A DNA stretch of 64,000 bases from Chloroflexota bacterium. GTDB taxonomy: Bacteria > Chloroflexota > Anaerolineae > Anaerolineales > Anaerolineaceae. A program made the translations under genes and the position numbers. The DNA lies in contig JAKQJC010000064.1 in assembly GCA_029561345.1 (NCBI GenBank), positions 1 to 64,000 of the forward strand, written 5' to 3'. Below, piece after piece: positions 1 to 8,873 of this stretch. How positions within the stretch are numbered: position 1 is the first letter of the stretch; every line of letters starts with the position of its first letter. The notes below the pieces were generated by a model. It was not told the origin of the DNA, did not search any database, and was given only the letters and a program-made list of their open reading frames with translations.

Positions 1-136
1 CCTTCAAGTCGCAGTTTTGCTTCCGGCTTCCTCCTGACCTTACCTCGCGATAACGCCATTGCCTTCCGCTAATGGTTGGTGCAACCTCCTCCATTTGGGA
101 CTTTCACCCTATAGTCAACGCCCATGCTGGGCGCAC
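1..136 (-). mobile_element. 5' end of a group II intron (IIC-like), partial
   Basis: Read on the minus strand, the segment starting at 136 opens with GTGCGCCCAGCATGGGCG, followed by a CTATAGGGTGAAAGTCCC stretch and then a GGAGGAAGCCGGAAGCAAA stretch. These match the 5' GUGYG start and domain I of bacterial group II introns as I know them from class C introns such as the Oceanobacillus iheyensis one. The boundary falls directly after the T-run of an intrinsic terminator (137-164), which is the typical insertion site of group IIC introns. The rest of the intron, including any reverse transcriptase, lies outside the window to the left. The class call is inferred from the site and resemblance, not from a covariance search. 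Confidence 0.75.
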
Positions 137-164
137 AAAAAAAGGAAAAGCTTTCAGCTTTTCC
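137..164 (-). terminator. intrinsic terminator, interrupted by the intron
   Basis: On the minus strand there is a perfect 9-bp stem (GGAAAAGCT / AGCTTTTCC) with a 3-nt loop, followed by seven T residues. It lies 59 bases past the stop of the SRPBCC-like gene and ends that operon. The intron 5' end follows the T-run at once. Confidence 0.85.
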
Positions 165-222
165 TTGTCCACATGCCCCATTGGCGCATAATTACAGATT
201 CTTCACCAGCCGGAATGCTGGG

Positions 223-846
223 TTATACGGCCTTTCTATCACCGCGCACCAGCTTTTCAGCGCGCGCCTTGATGTCCAGCATGCACTTGCGCATCATGAT
301 CATATCGCAAAACTCCAGCAGCAGGTTGAAAAAAGCCTGCGGAAAACCCCAGCGGTATTTGCTGCGCACCCGCGTGATCAGGCGGGTGCGGCCCTTGCCA
401 TCCGGGTAGAACCCCCAGGCCCAGGTAGTGTCGCCAGCAAGGTCACCCCACAAAATCCAACGGTCTTTCTCATAGGCCTTCACATAAAGCCCGTTTTTGC
501 CGTCCGGGCTCATGGGAATCAGCTGACCGGGGAAAATTTGCTGCAATTCCGGCATCAGGCTTTCTGCACTGGGCCGGCCCAGGTTGTCCAACAGGTCGTA
601 GCTGTACCAGCCCGCACGTGGGGTAACGCCCATTTGAATGATCCAGGGGTAAATGGCCTGCGCCGGGGCTTCAACGGTCACCGCGCGGGTGGCATTAAAA
701 GACGGCGCCGCCACCACTTCATCCCCCGGCATGGAACGGGCCAGTTCTTCAGCCGTGGCGCCCCAATGCAGCTGCCAGGGGCGCAGCCAGAGCAGATAAA
801 CCGCCCCCAGAAGGAGGATGGCCAGCAGAATAATCCCAATCTCCAC
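223..846 (-). CDS. membrane-anchored SRPBCC-like protein
   Basis: This is a protein of about 207 residues with one N-terminal hydrophobic segment (residues about 3-20), followed by a soluble domain. The pattern of that domain, including a phrase like AxAIYPWIIQMG and an aromatic end, looks like the SRPBCC/START-like ligand-binding fold (polyketide cyclase or SRPBCC). The GTG at 846 was chosen because a GAAGG ribosome site precedes it and it starts just after the upstream gene stops at 860; a longer reading from 921 would overlap that gene by 62 bases. It is the last gene of the tetR operon. The substrate is unknown. Confidence 0.6.
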   Translation of the reverse strand: MEIGIILLAILLLGAVYLLWLRPWQLHWGATAEELARSMPGDEVVAAPSFNATRAVTVEAPAQAIYPWIIQMGVTPRAGWYSYDLLDNLGRPSAESLMPELQQIFPGQLIPMSPDGKNGLYVKAYEKDRWILWGDLAGDTTWAWGFYPDGKGRTRLITRVRSKYRWGFPQAFFNLLLEFCDMIMMRKCMLDIKARAEKLVRGDRKAV

Positions 847-859
847 AACAGGCCTTCTT

Positions 860-1237
860 TCAGCGCGCCAGCAGCGGCACCAGCACGCCCAAAATAAGTC
901 CCACTGCCAGGTTCCAGACAATTTTATCGCCCGGCAGGGGTTGTTTGCTGATCAGGGCCAGCAGGCTGAACAGCAGAGTTGCGCCAAAAGCCAAATAGTT
1001 ATACACCGGCAGGTGCAGCCAGCCAAATATCAATCCGGCCAGGGCGCCAAAAATGAAAGCCATGACCACAAAACAGGCCACAATCACCGCCAGCACCTGT
1101 CCCTGCGGCGCCTGGGCAATCAATTTGTTTTCCTTGCCAAAAAAATCTGCCAGAGCTCTTCCGCGCGCCAGGGCATAGATGGACAGCACGGCAGCCAGGG
1201 GAATGGCCGCCACCAGACCGGCTACAACAGGTTCCAT
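860..1237 (-). CDS. small four-helix membrane protein
   Basis: A 125-residue hydrophobic protein with about four predicted transmembrane segments (residues about 3-22, 48-72, 78-98 and 105-124) and short loops. No family is recognised. The ATG at 1237 has a strong AAGGAG site nine bases upstream. The gene sits 25 bases after tetR and 14 bases before the SRPBCC-like gene, so the three are probably cotranscribed and controlled by the TetR protein. It may be a transport or envelope component, but nothing in the sequence fixes a function. Confidence 0.65.
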   Translation of the reverse strand: MEPVVAGLVAAIPLAAVLSIYALARGRALADFFGKENKLIAQAPQGQVLAVIVACFVVMAFIFGALAGLIFGWLHLPVYNYLAFGATLLFSLLALISKQPLPGDKIVWNLAVGLILGVLVPLLAR

Positions 1238-1262
1238 TTTTAACTCCTTTTGTGTGGCAAAA

Positions 1263-1880
1263 TCATCCCTCGGTCATGCCAAACAGGCGCCGCATGCCTG
1301 CTTTGAGGGTTTCCGGCGGCAGGGCCAGCCACTGCTGGCCATAGACCAGGTTCATACCGTTGAACATGCCAAAGAACATCATCGTCAGCGCCAGCGGGTC
1401 CAGCTCTGCTGGAATGACGCCTTCCGTCTGGCCCTGGGTGAGAATGGCCAGCAGCGATTGGGTGTAGCCCCACCCCACCTGTTCCATATTTATCCCCAGG
1501 CGGGCAAACATATCCTCATTGCTGTGCCCCATCAAAGAGATCATGATGGCGGTGAACTCCCTGCCGCTGCGGGCATAATCGAGCAGGCCATCGAGCAGGG
1601 CTTCCAGCTTCTGGCGCGCGTTTCCCTCGCCCGCCGCTGCCCGCGCCATCACCTGCCCCAGGGTTTCAAAGGCTTCGCTCATCACCGCCCTGAGCAGATC
1701 TTCCTTGCTGGAAAAATACCAGTAGATGTTACCCTGGCTCATCCCGGCAGCGCGGGCAATATCGGCAATATGTACCTGAAAATAGCCGGTTTCAGCGAAA
1801 CATTTGCGCGCTGCCGCCAGCAGAATGCCCCGGCTGCGCAGGCGCATTTCTTCGCTCATTTCTTTACTGCGAGGGGACAC
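1263..1880 (-). CDS. TetR/AcrR family transcriptional repressor
   Basis: A 205-residue regulator. The N-terminal helix-turn-helix is typical of TetR (FAETGYFQVHIADIARAAG, then SQGNIYWYFSSKEDLL), and the rest is a helical ligand-binding domain. GTG at 1880 is preferred as the start: it has AAAGGAG eight bases upstream, whereas the longer reading from 1952 would translate through the promoter and operators. It heads an operon with a membrane protein and an SRPBCC-like protein. Two palindromes (1897-1916 and 1934-1951) at its promoter suggest autorepression. The inducer is unknown. A divergent diguanylate cyclase starts at 2026 and may share control. Confidence 0.9.
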   Translation of the reverse strand: MSPRSKEMSEEMRLRSRGILLAAARKCFAETGYFQVHIADIARAAGMSQGNIYWYFSSKEDLLRAVMSEAFETLGQVMARAAAGEGNARQKLEALLDGLLDYARSGREFTAIMISLMGHSNEDMFARLGINMEQVGWGYTQSLLAILTQGQTEGVIPAELDPLALTMMFFGMFNGMNLVYGQQWLALPPETLKAGMRRLFGMTEG

Positions 1881-1896
1881 GTCTTTTTCTCCTTTA

Positions 1897-1916
1897 TTGA
1901 CTGAATGCTCACTCAA
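1897..1916. promoter_or_regulatory. TetR-type operator, downstream copy
   Basis: TTGACTGAATGCTCACTCAA is an imperfect palindrome of the TGAxTGAxxxCTCAxTCA type bound by many TetR repressors. It lies just downstream of the tetR -10 box, near the expected transcript start. Confidence 0.6.
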
Positions 1917-1923
1917 TAAATGG

Positions 1924-1952
1924 ATTATATCACTGAATGAGCGCTCAGTCAA
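1924..1952 (-). promoter_or_regulatory. tetR promoter with embedded operator
   Basis: On the minus strand, TTGACT (1947-1952), a 17-bp spacer and TATAAT (1924-1929) form a near-consensus sigma-70 promoter. The spacer and -35 are covered by the palindrome TGAATGAGCGCTCAGTCA (1934-1951; 8 of 9 base pairs symmetric), so repressor binding would block RNA polymerase. Confidence 0.8.
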
Positions 1953-2025
1953 TAAGCAAAAGACTCCAATGTGCCGTCACGCCCTGCCCTTCTCGTTTGC
2001 GGTTATAATCAATTTAATATCTGCC

Positions 2026-3651
2026 ATGAGTCTCACTTACCTGATCTATTTTTACCCCATCTGGTTCAGCGCCTTGATTTCAGCCATCATGGCCGTCTAC
2101 GCCTGGCGCCGCCGTGAAGTGGCCGGCGCGCAGGTGTTCGCTGTCTTTCTCCTCGATGTTGCGGCCTGGTCTGTGCTCACCGGTCTGCTGGAACTGAGCC
2201 GCTCTCCCGAAATTGCCCTGATCTTTTATAAACTGCGCTATATCGGCATCGCCACGGTGCCGGTTCTCCTCTTGATTTTCTGTCTTCAGTTTTTCCAGCG
2301 GCAACAGCGTTTTCCTTTGTGGGCCATCCTGTTGCTATTTGCCTTTCCCATTGCCACCGAGGTGGTCATCTGGTGCCGTTTTGACTGGTTTGTGGAACAG
2401 GTCACCTTCAAAGTGGTGGACGGGCTGACGCTGATTAAACAAGATACCGTCGCCCCCTGGTTTCTCGTCCACATGCTCTATTCCCAGGTGGTTTCATTTT
2501 CCGTTCTCATCCTCCTCGGCTTTGAAATCCTTCGCGCCAGTCACATCTACCGCTGGCAGGCCGTTGCCTTGCTGGCCTCCGCCATTCCGCCCATTGTGGT
2601 CGCCGCCTTTATGGCCACTTTCGTCAATCCCTCTTTTGCCCACCTGGTCCCGGTCACCTTTTTCCTGACCGGCATCATCACCGGCTGGGCTCTGTTCCGC
2701 TACCGCCTGCTGGATCTGGTGCCGGCGGCTCAGGATATGCTGATCGGCCTGATGAGCGACGGCCTGCTGGTGTTCGACAGCCGGCGGCGCATTGTTGAAA
2801 TCAACCCGGCCGCCGAAGCCCTGCTCGACCTCAGCGCCGCCCGCGCCATTGGCAAAACCCCGGCGCAGCTGCCCACCCCGGCTGACAGCCTGCTGGAACG
2901 CTTCCTGGCGCTGCCCGATGGGCGCAGTGAAACCAGCATCGGCGCCGGTGAAGCCCTGCGTCACCTGGATGTGCGCCTGACCACCATCCAGGATGCCCGC
3001 GGTCAGGCTTCCGGCCGCCTGCTGGTGCTGCGCGATATTACTGACCTGACCAACGCCATGCAGCGTCTCGAAAACCAGCTTTTCGAAATTCAGGCCCTGC
3101 AGGAAGAATTAAAAGAACAGACCATCCGCGATCCACTGACCAACCTCTTCAACCGCCGCTATCTCGATGAAACGGTCGAGCGTGAGCTGGCCCGCGCGCA
3201 GCGCGAAAAATATCCGGTCAGCATGGCCATGATCGACATCGACCATTTCAAGCACACCAACGACACGTACGGGCACCCCGCCGGCGACATTGTGCTGCAA
3301 ACCCTGGCCGATTTTCTCGCGCGCCACACCCGCCAGGTGGATATGGTTTGCCGCATGGGCGGCGAGGAATTTCTGGTGGTGCTGCCCAATGCATCGCGAA
3401 AGTTCACCCGTCAGCGCGCTGAAGAATGGCGCCAGGCCATTCAGGATACCGCCATTTCCCTTCAAAACGCGCAAATTCACATCACCGTTTCCATCGGCAT
3501 CGCCAGTTATCCGCAGGACGGCGCCAGCGCGCAGAGCGTGATCTCGGCGGCGGATGCAGCCCTATATCTTGCCAAGTCGGGCGGGCGCAACCGGGTGGAA
3601 TTAAGCCCTGAAAAGCCGCCCGTGCCGCAGAGCCAGGATCACCCCGGTTAA
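2026..3651 (+). CDS. 7TM-PAS-GGDEF diguanylate cyclase
   Basis: This membrane protein of about 541 residues has three parts. Residues 1-215 form seven hydrophobic helices of the 7TM sensor type found at the N-terminus of histidine kinases. A PAS domain follows (about 225-330), then a short coiled coil (ENQLFEIQALQEELKEQ) and a GGDEF domain. The active loop is GGEEF, and RQVD lies five residues before it, matching the RxxD inhibitory site. It should make cyclic di-GMP from GTP at the membrane with product inhibition. ATG at 2026 is chosen because a TATAAT lies at 2004-2009 and the upstream reading enters the tetR operators. The ribosome site is weak, so the start is uncertain. Confidence 0.85.
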   Translation: MSLTYLIYFYPIWFSALISAIMAVYAWRRREVAGAQVFAVFLLDVAAWSVLTGLLELSRSPEIALIFYKLRYIGIATVPVLLLIFCLQFFQRQQRFPLWAILLLFAFPIATEVVIWCRFDWFVEQVTFKVVDGLTLIKQDTVAPWFLVHMLYSQVVSFSVLILLGFEILRASHIYRWQAVALLASAIPPIVVAAFMATFVNPSFAHLVPVTFFLTGIITGWALFRYRLLDLVPAAQDMLIGLMSDGLLVFDSRRRIVEINPAAEALLDLSAARAIGKTPAQLPTPADSLLERFLALPDGRSETSIGAGEALRHLDVRLTTIQDARGQASGRLLVLRDITDLTNAMQRLENQLFEIQALQEELKEQTIRDPLTNLFNRRYLDETVERELARAQREKYPVSMAMIDIDHFKHTNDTYGHPAGDIVLQTLADFLARHTRQVDMVCRMGGEEFLVVLPNASRKFTRQRAEEWRQAIQDTAISLQNAQIHITVSIGIASYPQDGASAQSVISAADAALYLAKSGGRNRVELSPEKPPVPQSQDHPG

Positions 3652-3657
3652 AACAGC

Positions 3658-3683
3658 ACAGGCGGGCCTTATCGCCCGCCTGT
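3658..3683. terminator. hairpin between convergent genes
   Basis: ACAGGCGGGC pairs with GCCCGCCTGT around a 6-nt loop, followed by TTTGC. It lies between the convergent cyclase and transglutaminase-like genes and could serve both strands. Confidence 0.65.
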
Positions 3684-3703
3684 TTGCTGGCAGCCCCACT
3701 GCG

Positions 3704-4348
3704 TTAATGGGCCGGCCGCCGGCCAAAGGCTTCGTTCACGTCCGTCCAGGTCATCAGCGCCTGGTAGGTGCGCTGGTCCACCGGAGAAAGCCCGCCAATC
3801 ATCTCAGGGGTAAAAAGGGAATAAGTGCGCAGGTGGTGCAGGCGCTGTTCAATCACCTGCACAGCACTTTCATCCGTCTCCCAATTCAACCCATCAAAGC
3901 GGGTTAAATCCAGAACCGACGAATAACGCCGCAGGGTTTTCAAGCCTTCCAGGTTGAAATACCCCTCAAAATAGGTCAAAACCAGTTCGCGCAGGCTGCG
4001 GTAAACCGGCTCGCGCGCTCGCAGGCTCACATAGTTGGATTTGGCCACCGCCCCCCAATACCGGCCCACCCGGTAAAGCGCCAGAATATGATCGTCGTCC
4101 GTGCCTGGTTCCGGCCACAGGTTGATCAGCAGAGGCTGAAAACCCGCCCGGCGCAGGGCCGCCGCTGCCAGCAGCGCCCCGTCATAACAGTGGCACTGCC
4201 CGTCGCGCAGCACATCCAGAGGGCAGCGGTTGCGCTCCTCAGCGATATAGGGAATGCTGTCCAAAAAGGCCTGAATCTGGACCGGGGTTTTCAGCCCGGC
4301 AAACAGGGCTTTTTCAGCTTCGTTCAGCATCGTTTCCAGTGAAATCAT
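3704..4348 (-). CDS. transglutaminase-like protein
   Basis: A 214-residue cytoplasmic protein. A Cys-His-Asp/Asn arrangement like the transglutaminase/papain-like fold can be seen: GQCHCYDGALLAAAALRRAGF (Cys within it), DDDHILALYR (His) and GAVAKSNY (Asn). The C-terminal half has no recognised domain. ATG at 4348 is preferred over a GTG ten codons upstream because GAAGGGTG precedes it. The family includes peptidases and non-enzymatic proteins, so the activity is uncertain. The gene is 42 bases upstream of nothing related: the lactamase-fold gene to its right is on the same strand and may be cotranscribed with it. Confidence 0.6.
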   Translation of the reverse strand: MISLETMLNEAEKALFAGLKTPVQIQAFLDSIPYIAEERNRCPLDVLRDGQCHCYDGALLAAAALRRAGFQPLLINLWPEPGTDDDHILALYRVGRYWGAVAKSNYVSLRAREPVYRSLRELVLTYFEGYFNLEGLKTLRRYSSVLDLTRFDGLNWETDESAVQVIEQRLHHLRTYSLFTPEMIGGLSPVDQRTYQALMTWTDVNEAFGRRPAH

Positions 4349-4390
4349 GGCGGCTTCACCCTTCTTTGCAGATATCACAAAATCGCCTGT

Positions 4391-5332
4391 TCATTCAAGC
4401 GTTCTTTGCACCCAGCCTTCTTTGACGGCCAGGTTCAGCTGCGTCAGGTCGTGGGTCAGCAAAATATGCAAATTGGGATCGCTTTTCATCACATCCACCA
4501 GCGCCCGCACCTGGCTGACATGACCGGTGGAATCTTCGCCCAGCCCCAGGCTGATCAGGCGGGCGCGTCCGGCCGGGCGGGTCAGGTTCAGCATGTTCCA
4601 GACCACATCGCCGGCCAGCAAATATTCCTTGCCGTCGGCCAGGCGCACATACACCATCTGGCTGCCGGGGGTGTGGCCCGGCATCGCAATCAGCACCACG
4701 CCCGGCGCCACCGCCAGATAATCGGTGTAGTTGAGGGTCTGGATTTTGCTGCGCTGCGCTTCGCTCACGCTCAGATAGCGGCCGGCATTGTCAAGCTGTG
4801 CCTGGGTCAGCCGGGCTTTGGGCAGCAGTTCGGCCTGGTAAGGCGAATTCAGCAGTCCTGCCAGGTGGTCGCGGTGTTCGTGAGTAAAGAGGATCAGGCT
4901 GGCGCCGCGCAAAGCAGCCTGCGTCCGTTCAAAACGCGCCGCGTCAAATGTGCCTCCGGGGAACATGGCATTAAAATCGGCCTGGGTGAGCCCGGCATCA
5001 ATCATGATCTTGCTGCCGTCGGCGTTGACGATCTGAAAGACGGTCATATCCATGGTGATGGGTGAAAAGTCGCTGCCCGTGGCAATGATGGCTCCCGGAT
5101 AAGATCCGCTGGCAAAATCATAGATATTCAGGCGCACAGGCAAATCCGTTTCGCCTGCCAGCCGGCGCGCCATGACCAGGTTTACCGGTTTTCTGGAGAC
5201 ATCCGGAATGGGGTCTGATGATAAAGCATAAGATGCGCCAGCCACCAGCAGCAAACACAGGATAAACAGAACGCCCAGCAGGCCCAGCAGGAAGGGGCTG
5301 TTGAACAGGTTGAATTTCTTATTCTCCGGCAT
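4391..5332 (-). CDS. membrane-anchored metallo-beta-lactamase-fold hydrolase
   Basis: A 313-residue protein with an N-terminal membrane anchor (residues about 14-37) and a metallo-beta-lactamase fold outside the cytoplasm. The zinc motifs are complete: THEHRDHLAG (HxHxDH), MPGHTPGSQ, LAGDVVW and a late LTHD. The spacing resembles N-acyl-homoserine lactonases and other lactone hydrolases, but the substrate cannot be read from the sequence. GGGAG precedes the ATG. The transglutaminase-like gene starts 42 bases downstream of its stop. Other MBL roles, such as a general esterase, remain possible. Confidence 0.8.
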   Translation of the reverse strand: MPENKKFNLFNSPFLLGLLGVLFILCLLLVAGASYALSSDPIPDVSRKPVNLVMARRLAGETDLPVRLNIYDFASGSYPGAIIATGSDFSPITMDMTVFQIVNADGSKIMIDAGLTQADFNAMFPGGTFDAARFERTQAALRGASLILFTHEHRDHLAGLLNSPYQAELLPKARLTQAQLDNAGRYLSVSEAQRSKIQTLNYTDYLAVAPGVVLIAMPGHTPGSQMVYVRLADGKEYLLAGDVVWNMLNLTRPAGRARLISLGLGEDSTGHVSQVRALVDVMKSDPNLHILLTHDLTQLNLAVKEGWVQRTLE

Positions 5333-5598
5333 GATGACACTCCCATAAAATGGATTTTCTCCATTTTACCCTCTTCTGAGAGAAAATGCGTAAAACGCAG
5401 ATCCATCAGGCAGCATTGAGTTCCGCGCGGGCCGGGCGTTGGGGTTGCAATTTACTTCCACATATTGTATGATAATAGAGTAGTGGGTTAATGGTCTTCC
5501 CCAGTAATGAAAAACGGCATGATGCAAAGGGGATGCCCGGCTGCGCTGAAACTTGCGCGGCAGTTTGTTTATTTTATTTAATCTGATATCTTCCTTCC

Positions 5599-5760
5599 CT
5601 TGACACCACCTGGCCTTTCCCCTGGCCGGGTGGTGTTCATTTTCAAGCAGAAAATGGTCATAGATCTTCCCGGCGCATCTTCCTGCCCCTGCTTGCCAGA
5701 CCATAACCCACCATTCTTTCGCTCCCGCCCGTGGGTGGGAGCAGGGGGCGCGGATCAAAA
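5599..5760 (-). repeat. structured intergenic repeat, copy A
   Basis: Diverged member of the repeat family also seen at 9432-9501, 25507-25690, 27239-27395 and 62699-62778. Read on the minus strand it contains a hairpin with arms GCTCCCACCC / GGGCGGGAGC (5727-5748) and a stretch resembling the TTTCxTGxTTGAAAA core, and it ends with GGTGTCAAGG at 5598. It fills much of the gene-free stretch 5333-5878. No credible gene was found there. Confidence 0.5.
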
Positions 5761-5878
5761 ATGTGTGAACCTTCAACCTTTTTGAAGGCATTGGAGCATT
5801 TTCATCCACTCATATCTGAGTGCAGACCCATTTTCAGATTTCATATCGAAGGTGGTGTAGAATCAGCTCTTTTCTTTC

Positions 5879-8203
5879 CTATGTCTCAGAAAAAATCTCC
5901 ACCCGATTTCTACCCATTTCTTTAGCCCGATAAAGCGCCTGGTCAGCACAGCGCATCATCTGTGCGGCCGTTCCGGCATGTGAGGGAAAGGATGAAATTC
6001 CAATCGAAAGCGTTAATCGCTGGCAATTTTGTTTGTCTGTGCGAGGAACATCTATGGAAGCCACGGATTCACGAAGGCGATGAGCAATGCACTGAGCTCC
6101 TGCCGTGTCCGTTTCCGGCAAAATCACAACAAATTCATCTCCCCCATAACGGGCTGCAATATCTCCAGCCCTTAATTGTGACTTAAAGAGGTTGGCCATT
6201 TTCTTTAGAAGCTCATCTCCCAAATCATGGCCAAATGTATCGTTGAAACATTTGAAATTATCCAGGTCAATCATCAAAATCGAAAAAACGCGTTGATATC
6301 TCCGACCTCGTTCAACCTCATTGACCAATAAATCGTCCAGTTGGCGGCGATTGGCTAATTCGGTTAATCCATCCGTTGTTGCCAGACTGCGTAGTTGGTC
6401 ATACATCCGTGCATTGATCACGGCCAGGCTGATTTGCGGTGTTAAAGCACGCATCAGATCCATCTCTGTTTGGGTGAATCGTCTATCAAGACTGCGAACA
6501 AAAAGGTTAAGAGAGCCAATGATTTCCCCCTGATGGTAAATCAGCGAATATAGCAGGCCATTCAATCCATCTTCAATATAAATGGGGCGGTTGATGGAAT
6601 TAAGCGTTTCAGAGATATTATAGACAGCTCCCGTGGTTCCAAACTCAGTGATGATGCTGTTTGCTTGAAGTTGAGGAGAACGAAACTCATTTATATGGCG
6701 CTCACTCGCGCCATGGGCGGCCAGAACCTTAAAAGCCTTCTCCATTTTATCAAATTGGGTAATGACCACGCAATCTGCTTGCAGCAATTCAGCTAAAGTT
6801 TTGACGATGATATTGGGAATGTTATTATTAAGCAGATTGAGACTCAAAATATGCGACATGCTCAGCATGGTTTCCAATTGTTGATTCAGCAAATGCAAAT
6901 GGCGTTCATAATTAACATGTTCACTGACATCATGTGTGCTGAAGGTTATTCCCGAAATCTGTTTATTATCATTAATCAGCGGGGCTGCTTTCAATGTTAA
7001 CCATCGTTCCTTTCTCGGAGCGTGGCAGGTTATATCTTCCTGGTAGTTGGGGCGAGTGCCGTTCAGCAGCTCTCTGCAAATCTTTTCCCATTTATCCCTT
7101 TCTTCATTTGCGAAATTAGCAAGCAAATTTTCTCCAATTATCCTGTCTGAATGCAAAGCATCACTGCCATTTTCTCTGGCAAATTGATCCCAGGCCGCGT
7201 TCACTGCTGTCAGACACAGGTTGCGGTCCACGGTGTAAATAATATCATCGGCCTGGTCGATAATTGCCTGGTAATGGGTGCGCCAGTAACTGACATCCGA
7301 ATGGATTCTGGCATTATGCAGTGCTTTCGCCGCGCTGAACGCCACCGTCTCCAACAGGGTAAGATCATTTTTGGAAAATGCGGCAACCGAACAACTCTCC
7401 ACATCAATCACGCCAATGCATTGTCCAAAAATAACGAGTGGGGCAACCATTTCAGAGCGAATGGAATCAAAAAGGGGAATATAACGCGGCTCAATCTGGA
7501 CGTCAGAAATAAGGATGGATTTTTGATGCTTCATGGCCCAACCCGTAAGCCCGCTTGATAAATCCAGCGTTATGGATTTTCCGCCCAGGGATAAGCCATC
7601 GGATGCACTCAGTTGTAAGGTGCCATCCTGAATGGTCAATAAACCAGCAAAATCGGCGTTAAACAAATGACGAATCCTGGTTACCAGAATGCGGATGCAC
7701 TCGTCCAATTCCAGTGTATTCAAAGCCAAATCTAATTCGTGAAGAAAGGTGAGCTTTTCGATTTCGCGTTTTAGTTCATTTTCAGCCAATAACCGGTCTG
7801 AAACATCCCGCACCACCACCGCCAAACCCTCAACGGCGCCTTTTCGTAAAACTGGAAGAACGGTTACAGATTGGGGAACTTCCCCATCGAAAGCCGAACC
7901 TGGTAATGGTTTCAAACGAAAAACGGACCGGTGAAGCTTTGAAGAAAGTGTTACCGGATGCCCATTTTCCAATACCTGGCGGAAAGCCTGGATGGGACCA
8001 TTCAGTTTATTTAATATATTTTCTACAGGCCATGATTGACTCTGGAATGACACTTCTGGCAATCTGTCTCGCAAAAAGGCATTAACACCTGTAATGAATA
8101 AATCACGGTCCAAGAACAGAATCCCGAAAGGCAATTCATCCAGAAGGGACTTCATCATCTCCGGATTATTATCGTTCATAAATGCATTATTCATGTTTTC
8201 CAT
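5879..8203 (-). CDS. PAS-GAF-PAS-GAF-GGDEF diguanylate cyclase
   Basis: A soluble sensor of about 774 residues with no membrane segments. Order: PAS (about 20-125), GAF (150-295), PAS (305-430), GAF (440-595), then GGDEF (610-774). The catalytic loop is a canonical GGDEF, and RAGD five residues before it is an intact RxxD feedback site. It should make cyclic di-GMP in response to small-molecule or redox signals sensed by the GAF/PAS domains. ATG at 8203 follows GAGGTG with eight bases between. It is the last gene of an operon with CheY- and CheC-like proteins. Base composition is visibly more AT-rich than in neighbouring genes, which suggests transfer. Confidence 0.88.
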   Translation of the reverse strand: MENMNNAFMNDNNPEMMKSLLDELPFGILFLDRDLFITGVNAFLRDRLPEVSFQSQSWPVENILNKLNGPIQAFRQVLENGHPVTLSSKLHRSVFRLKPLPGSAFDGEVPQSVTVLPVLRKGAVEGLAVVVRDVSDRLLAENELKREIEKLTFLHELDLALNTLELDECIRILVTRIRHLFNADFAGLLTIQDGTLQLSASDGLSLGGKSITLDLSSGLTGWAMKHQKSILISDVQIEPRYIPLFDSIRSEMVAPLVIFGQCIGVIDVESCSVAAFSKNDLTLLETVAFSAAKALHNARIHSDVSYWRTHYQAIIDQADDIIYTVDRNLCLTAVNAAWDQFARENGSDALHSDRIIGENLLANFANEERDKWEKICRELLNGTRPNYQEDITCHAPRKERWLTLKAAPLINDNKQISGITFSTHDVSEHVNYERHLHLLNQQLETMLSMSHILSLNLLNNNIPNIIVKTLAELLQADCVVITQFDKMEKAFKVLAAHGASERHINEFRSPQLQANSIITEFGTTGAVYNISETLNSINRPIYIEDGLNGLLYSLIYHQGEIIGSLNLFVRSLDRRFTQTEMDLMRALTPQISLAVINARMYDQLRSLATTDGLTELANRRQLDDLLVNEVERGRRYQRVFSILMIDLDNFKCFNDTFGHDLGDELLKKMANLFKSQLRAGDIAARYGGDEFVVILPETDTAGAQCIAHRLRESVASIDVPRTDKQNCQRLTLSIGISSFPSHAGTAAQMMRCADQALYRAKEMGRNRVEIFSET

Positions 8204-8265
8204 GGGAATCACACCTCAAATGACGTTTATTTGGATCAAGAAGCATGCCCCAATAGGCGGTTTCA

Positions 8266-8871
8266 TTAGATTTGAAAACCTGCCTGTTCCATGGCCACAA
8301 ATAATTTATCCATCGATTCAACTCCCATAATCAAGGCCACAAAGCCTTCCACCTGGCCATCTAAAATCATAAAGTGGGTTTGAACCAGCAAAACAAAACG
8401 AATCTCTTCCTGCCCAATGGCAAGTGTGCTCAACAAGTCATTGACAGCTTCTACTCGCAAACGAGGCACCGCAAAGGTAACCCGTACGTTTAATAAATTT
8501 CCAAAAGAACCGACAAAAGCATTCAATAAAATATTACCCACCTCCATCAGAGCTTCGCGATCTGAAGCGGTGAGCTGCTGGCTTTGGGGTGTTTCATCAG
8601 CCAGTAAATTGATCAATGTTGACGCCCCATCGGTATCTATCATCAGCATGGCGTCGCCATTCATATAACCACTGAAAATCTGGTGAACAGTGGCAACCTC
8701 AGGCCGGGTAAATTTAAGGTGCTCGCGCAATTCCTGTAAAGGATGCACACTTACATCCGGTGTGTTCAACAGCACTCTTTGATGCACCATCGAAGAAAGT
8801 GACGCTGCAGCCCGCCCAAAACCAATATTGACCAGTTCACCCAAGGCATCACGTTGAGAAGGGGATAACAT
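8266..8871 (-). CDS. cheC: CheC-like CheY-phosphate phosphatase
   Basis: A 201-residue protein of the CheC/FliY family. Both copies of the phosphatase signature are recognisable: DALGELVNIG near residue 8 (D-x3-E-x2-N) and EALMEVGN near residue 107. The duplicated active-site helices are the mark of CheC. It starts two bases after the CheY-like gene ends, and a GGDEF cyclase follows 62 bases downstream. It probably removes the phosphate from the neighbouring response regulator rather than acting in flagellar chemotaxis, since no chemotaxis or flagellar gene is near. The gene is AT-richer than the window average. Confidence 0.85.
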   Translation of the reverse strand: MLSPSQRDALGELVNIGFGRAAASLSSMVHQRVLLNTPDVSVHPLQELREHLKFTRPEVATVHQIFSGYMNGDAMLMIDTDGASTLINLLADETPQSQQLTASDREALMEVGNILLNAFVGSFGNLLNVRVTFAVPRLRVEAVNDLLSTLAIGQEEIRFVLLVQTHFMILDGQVEGFVALIMGVESMDKLFVAMEQAGFQI

Positions 8872-8873
8872 GA

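Noticed and set aside
5366..5809. Open frame of 147 residues on the minus strand
   Set aside because: It crosses repeat copy A, has odd Trp/Pro/His-rich composition, no ribosome site and no known motif.
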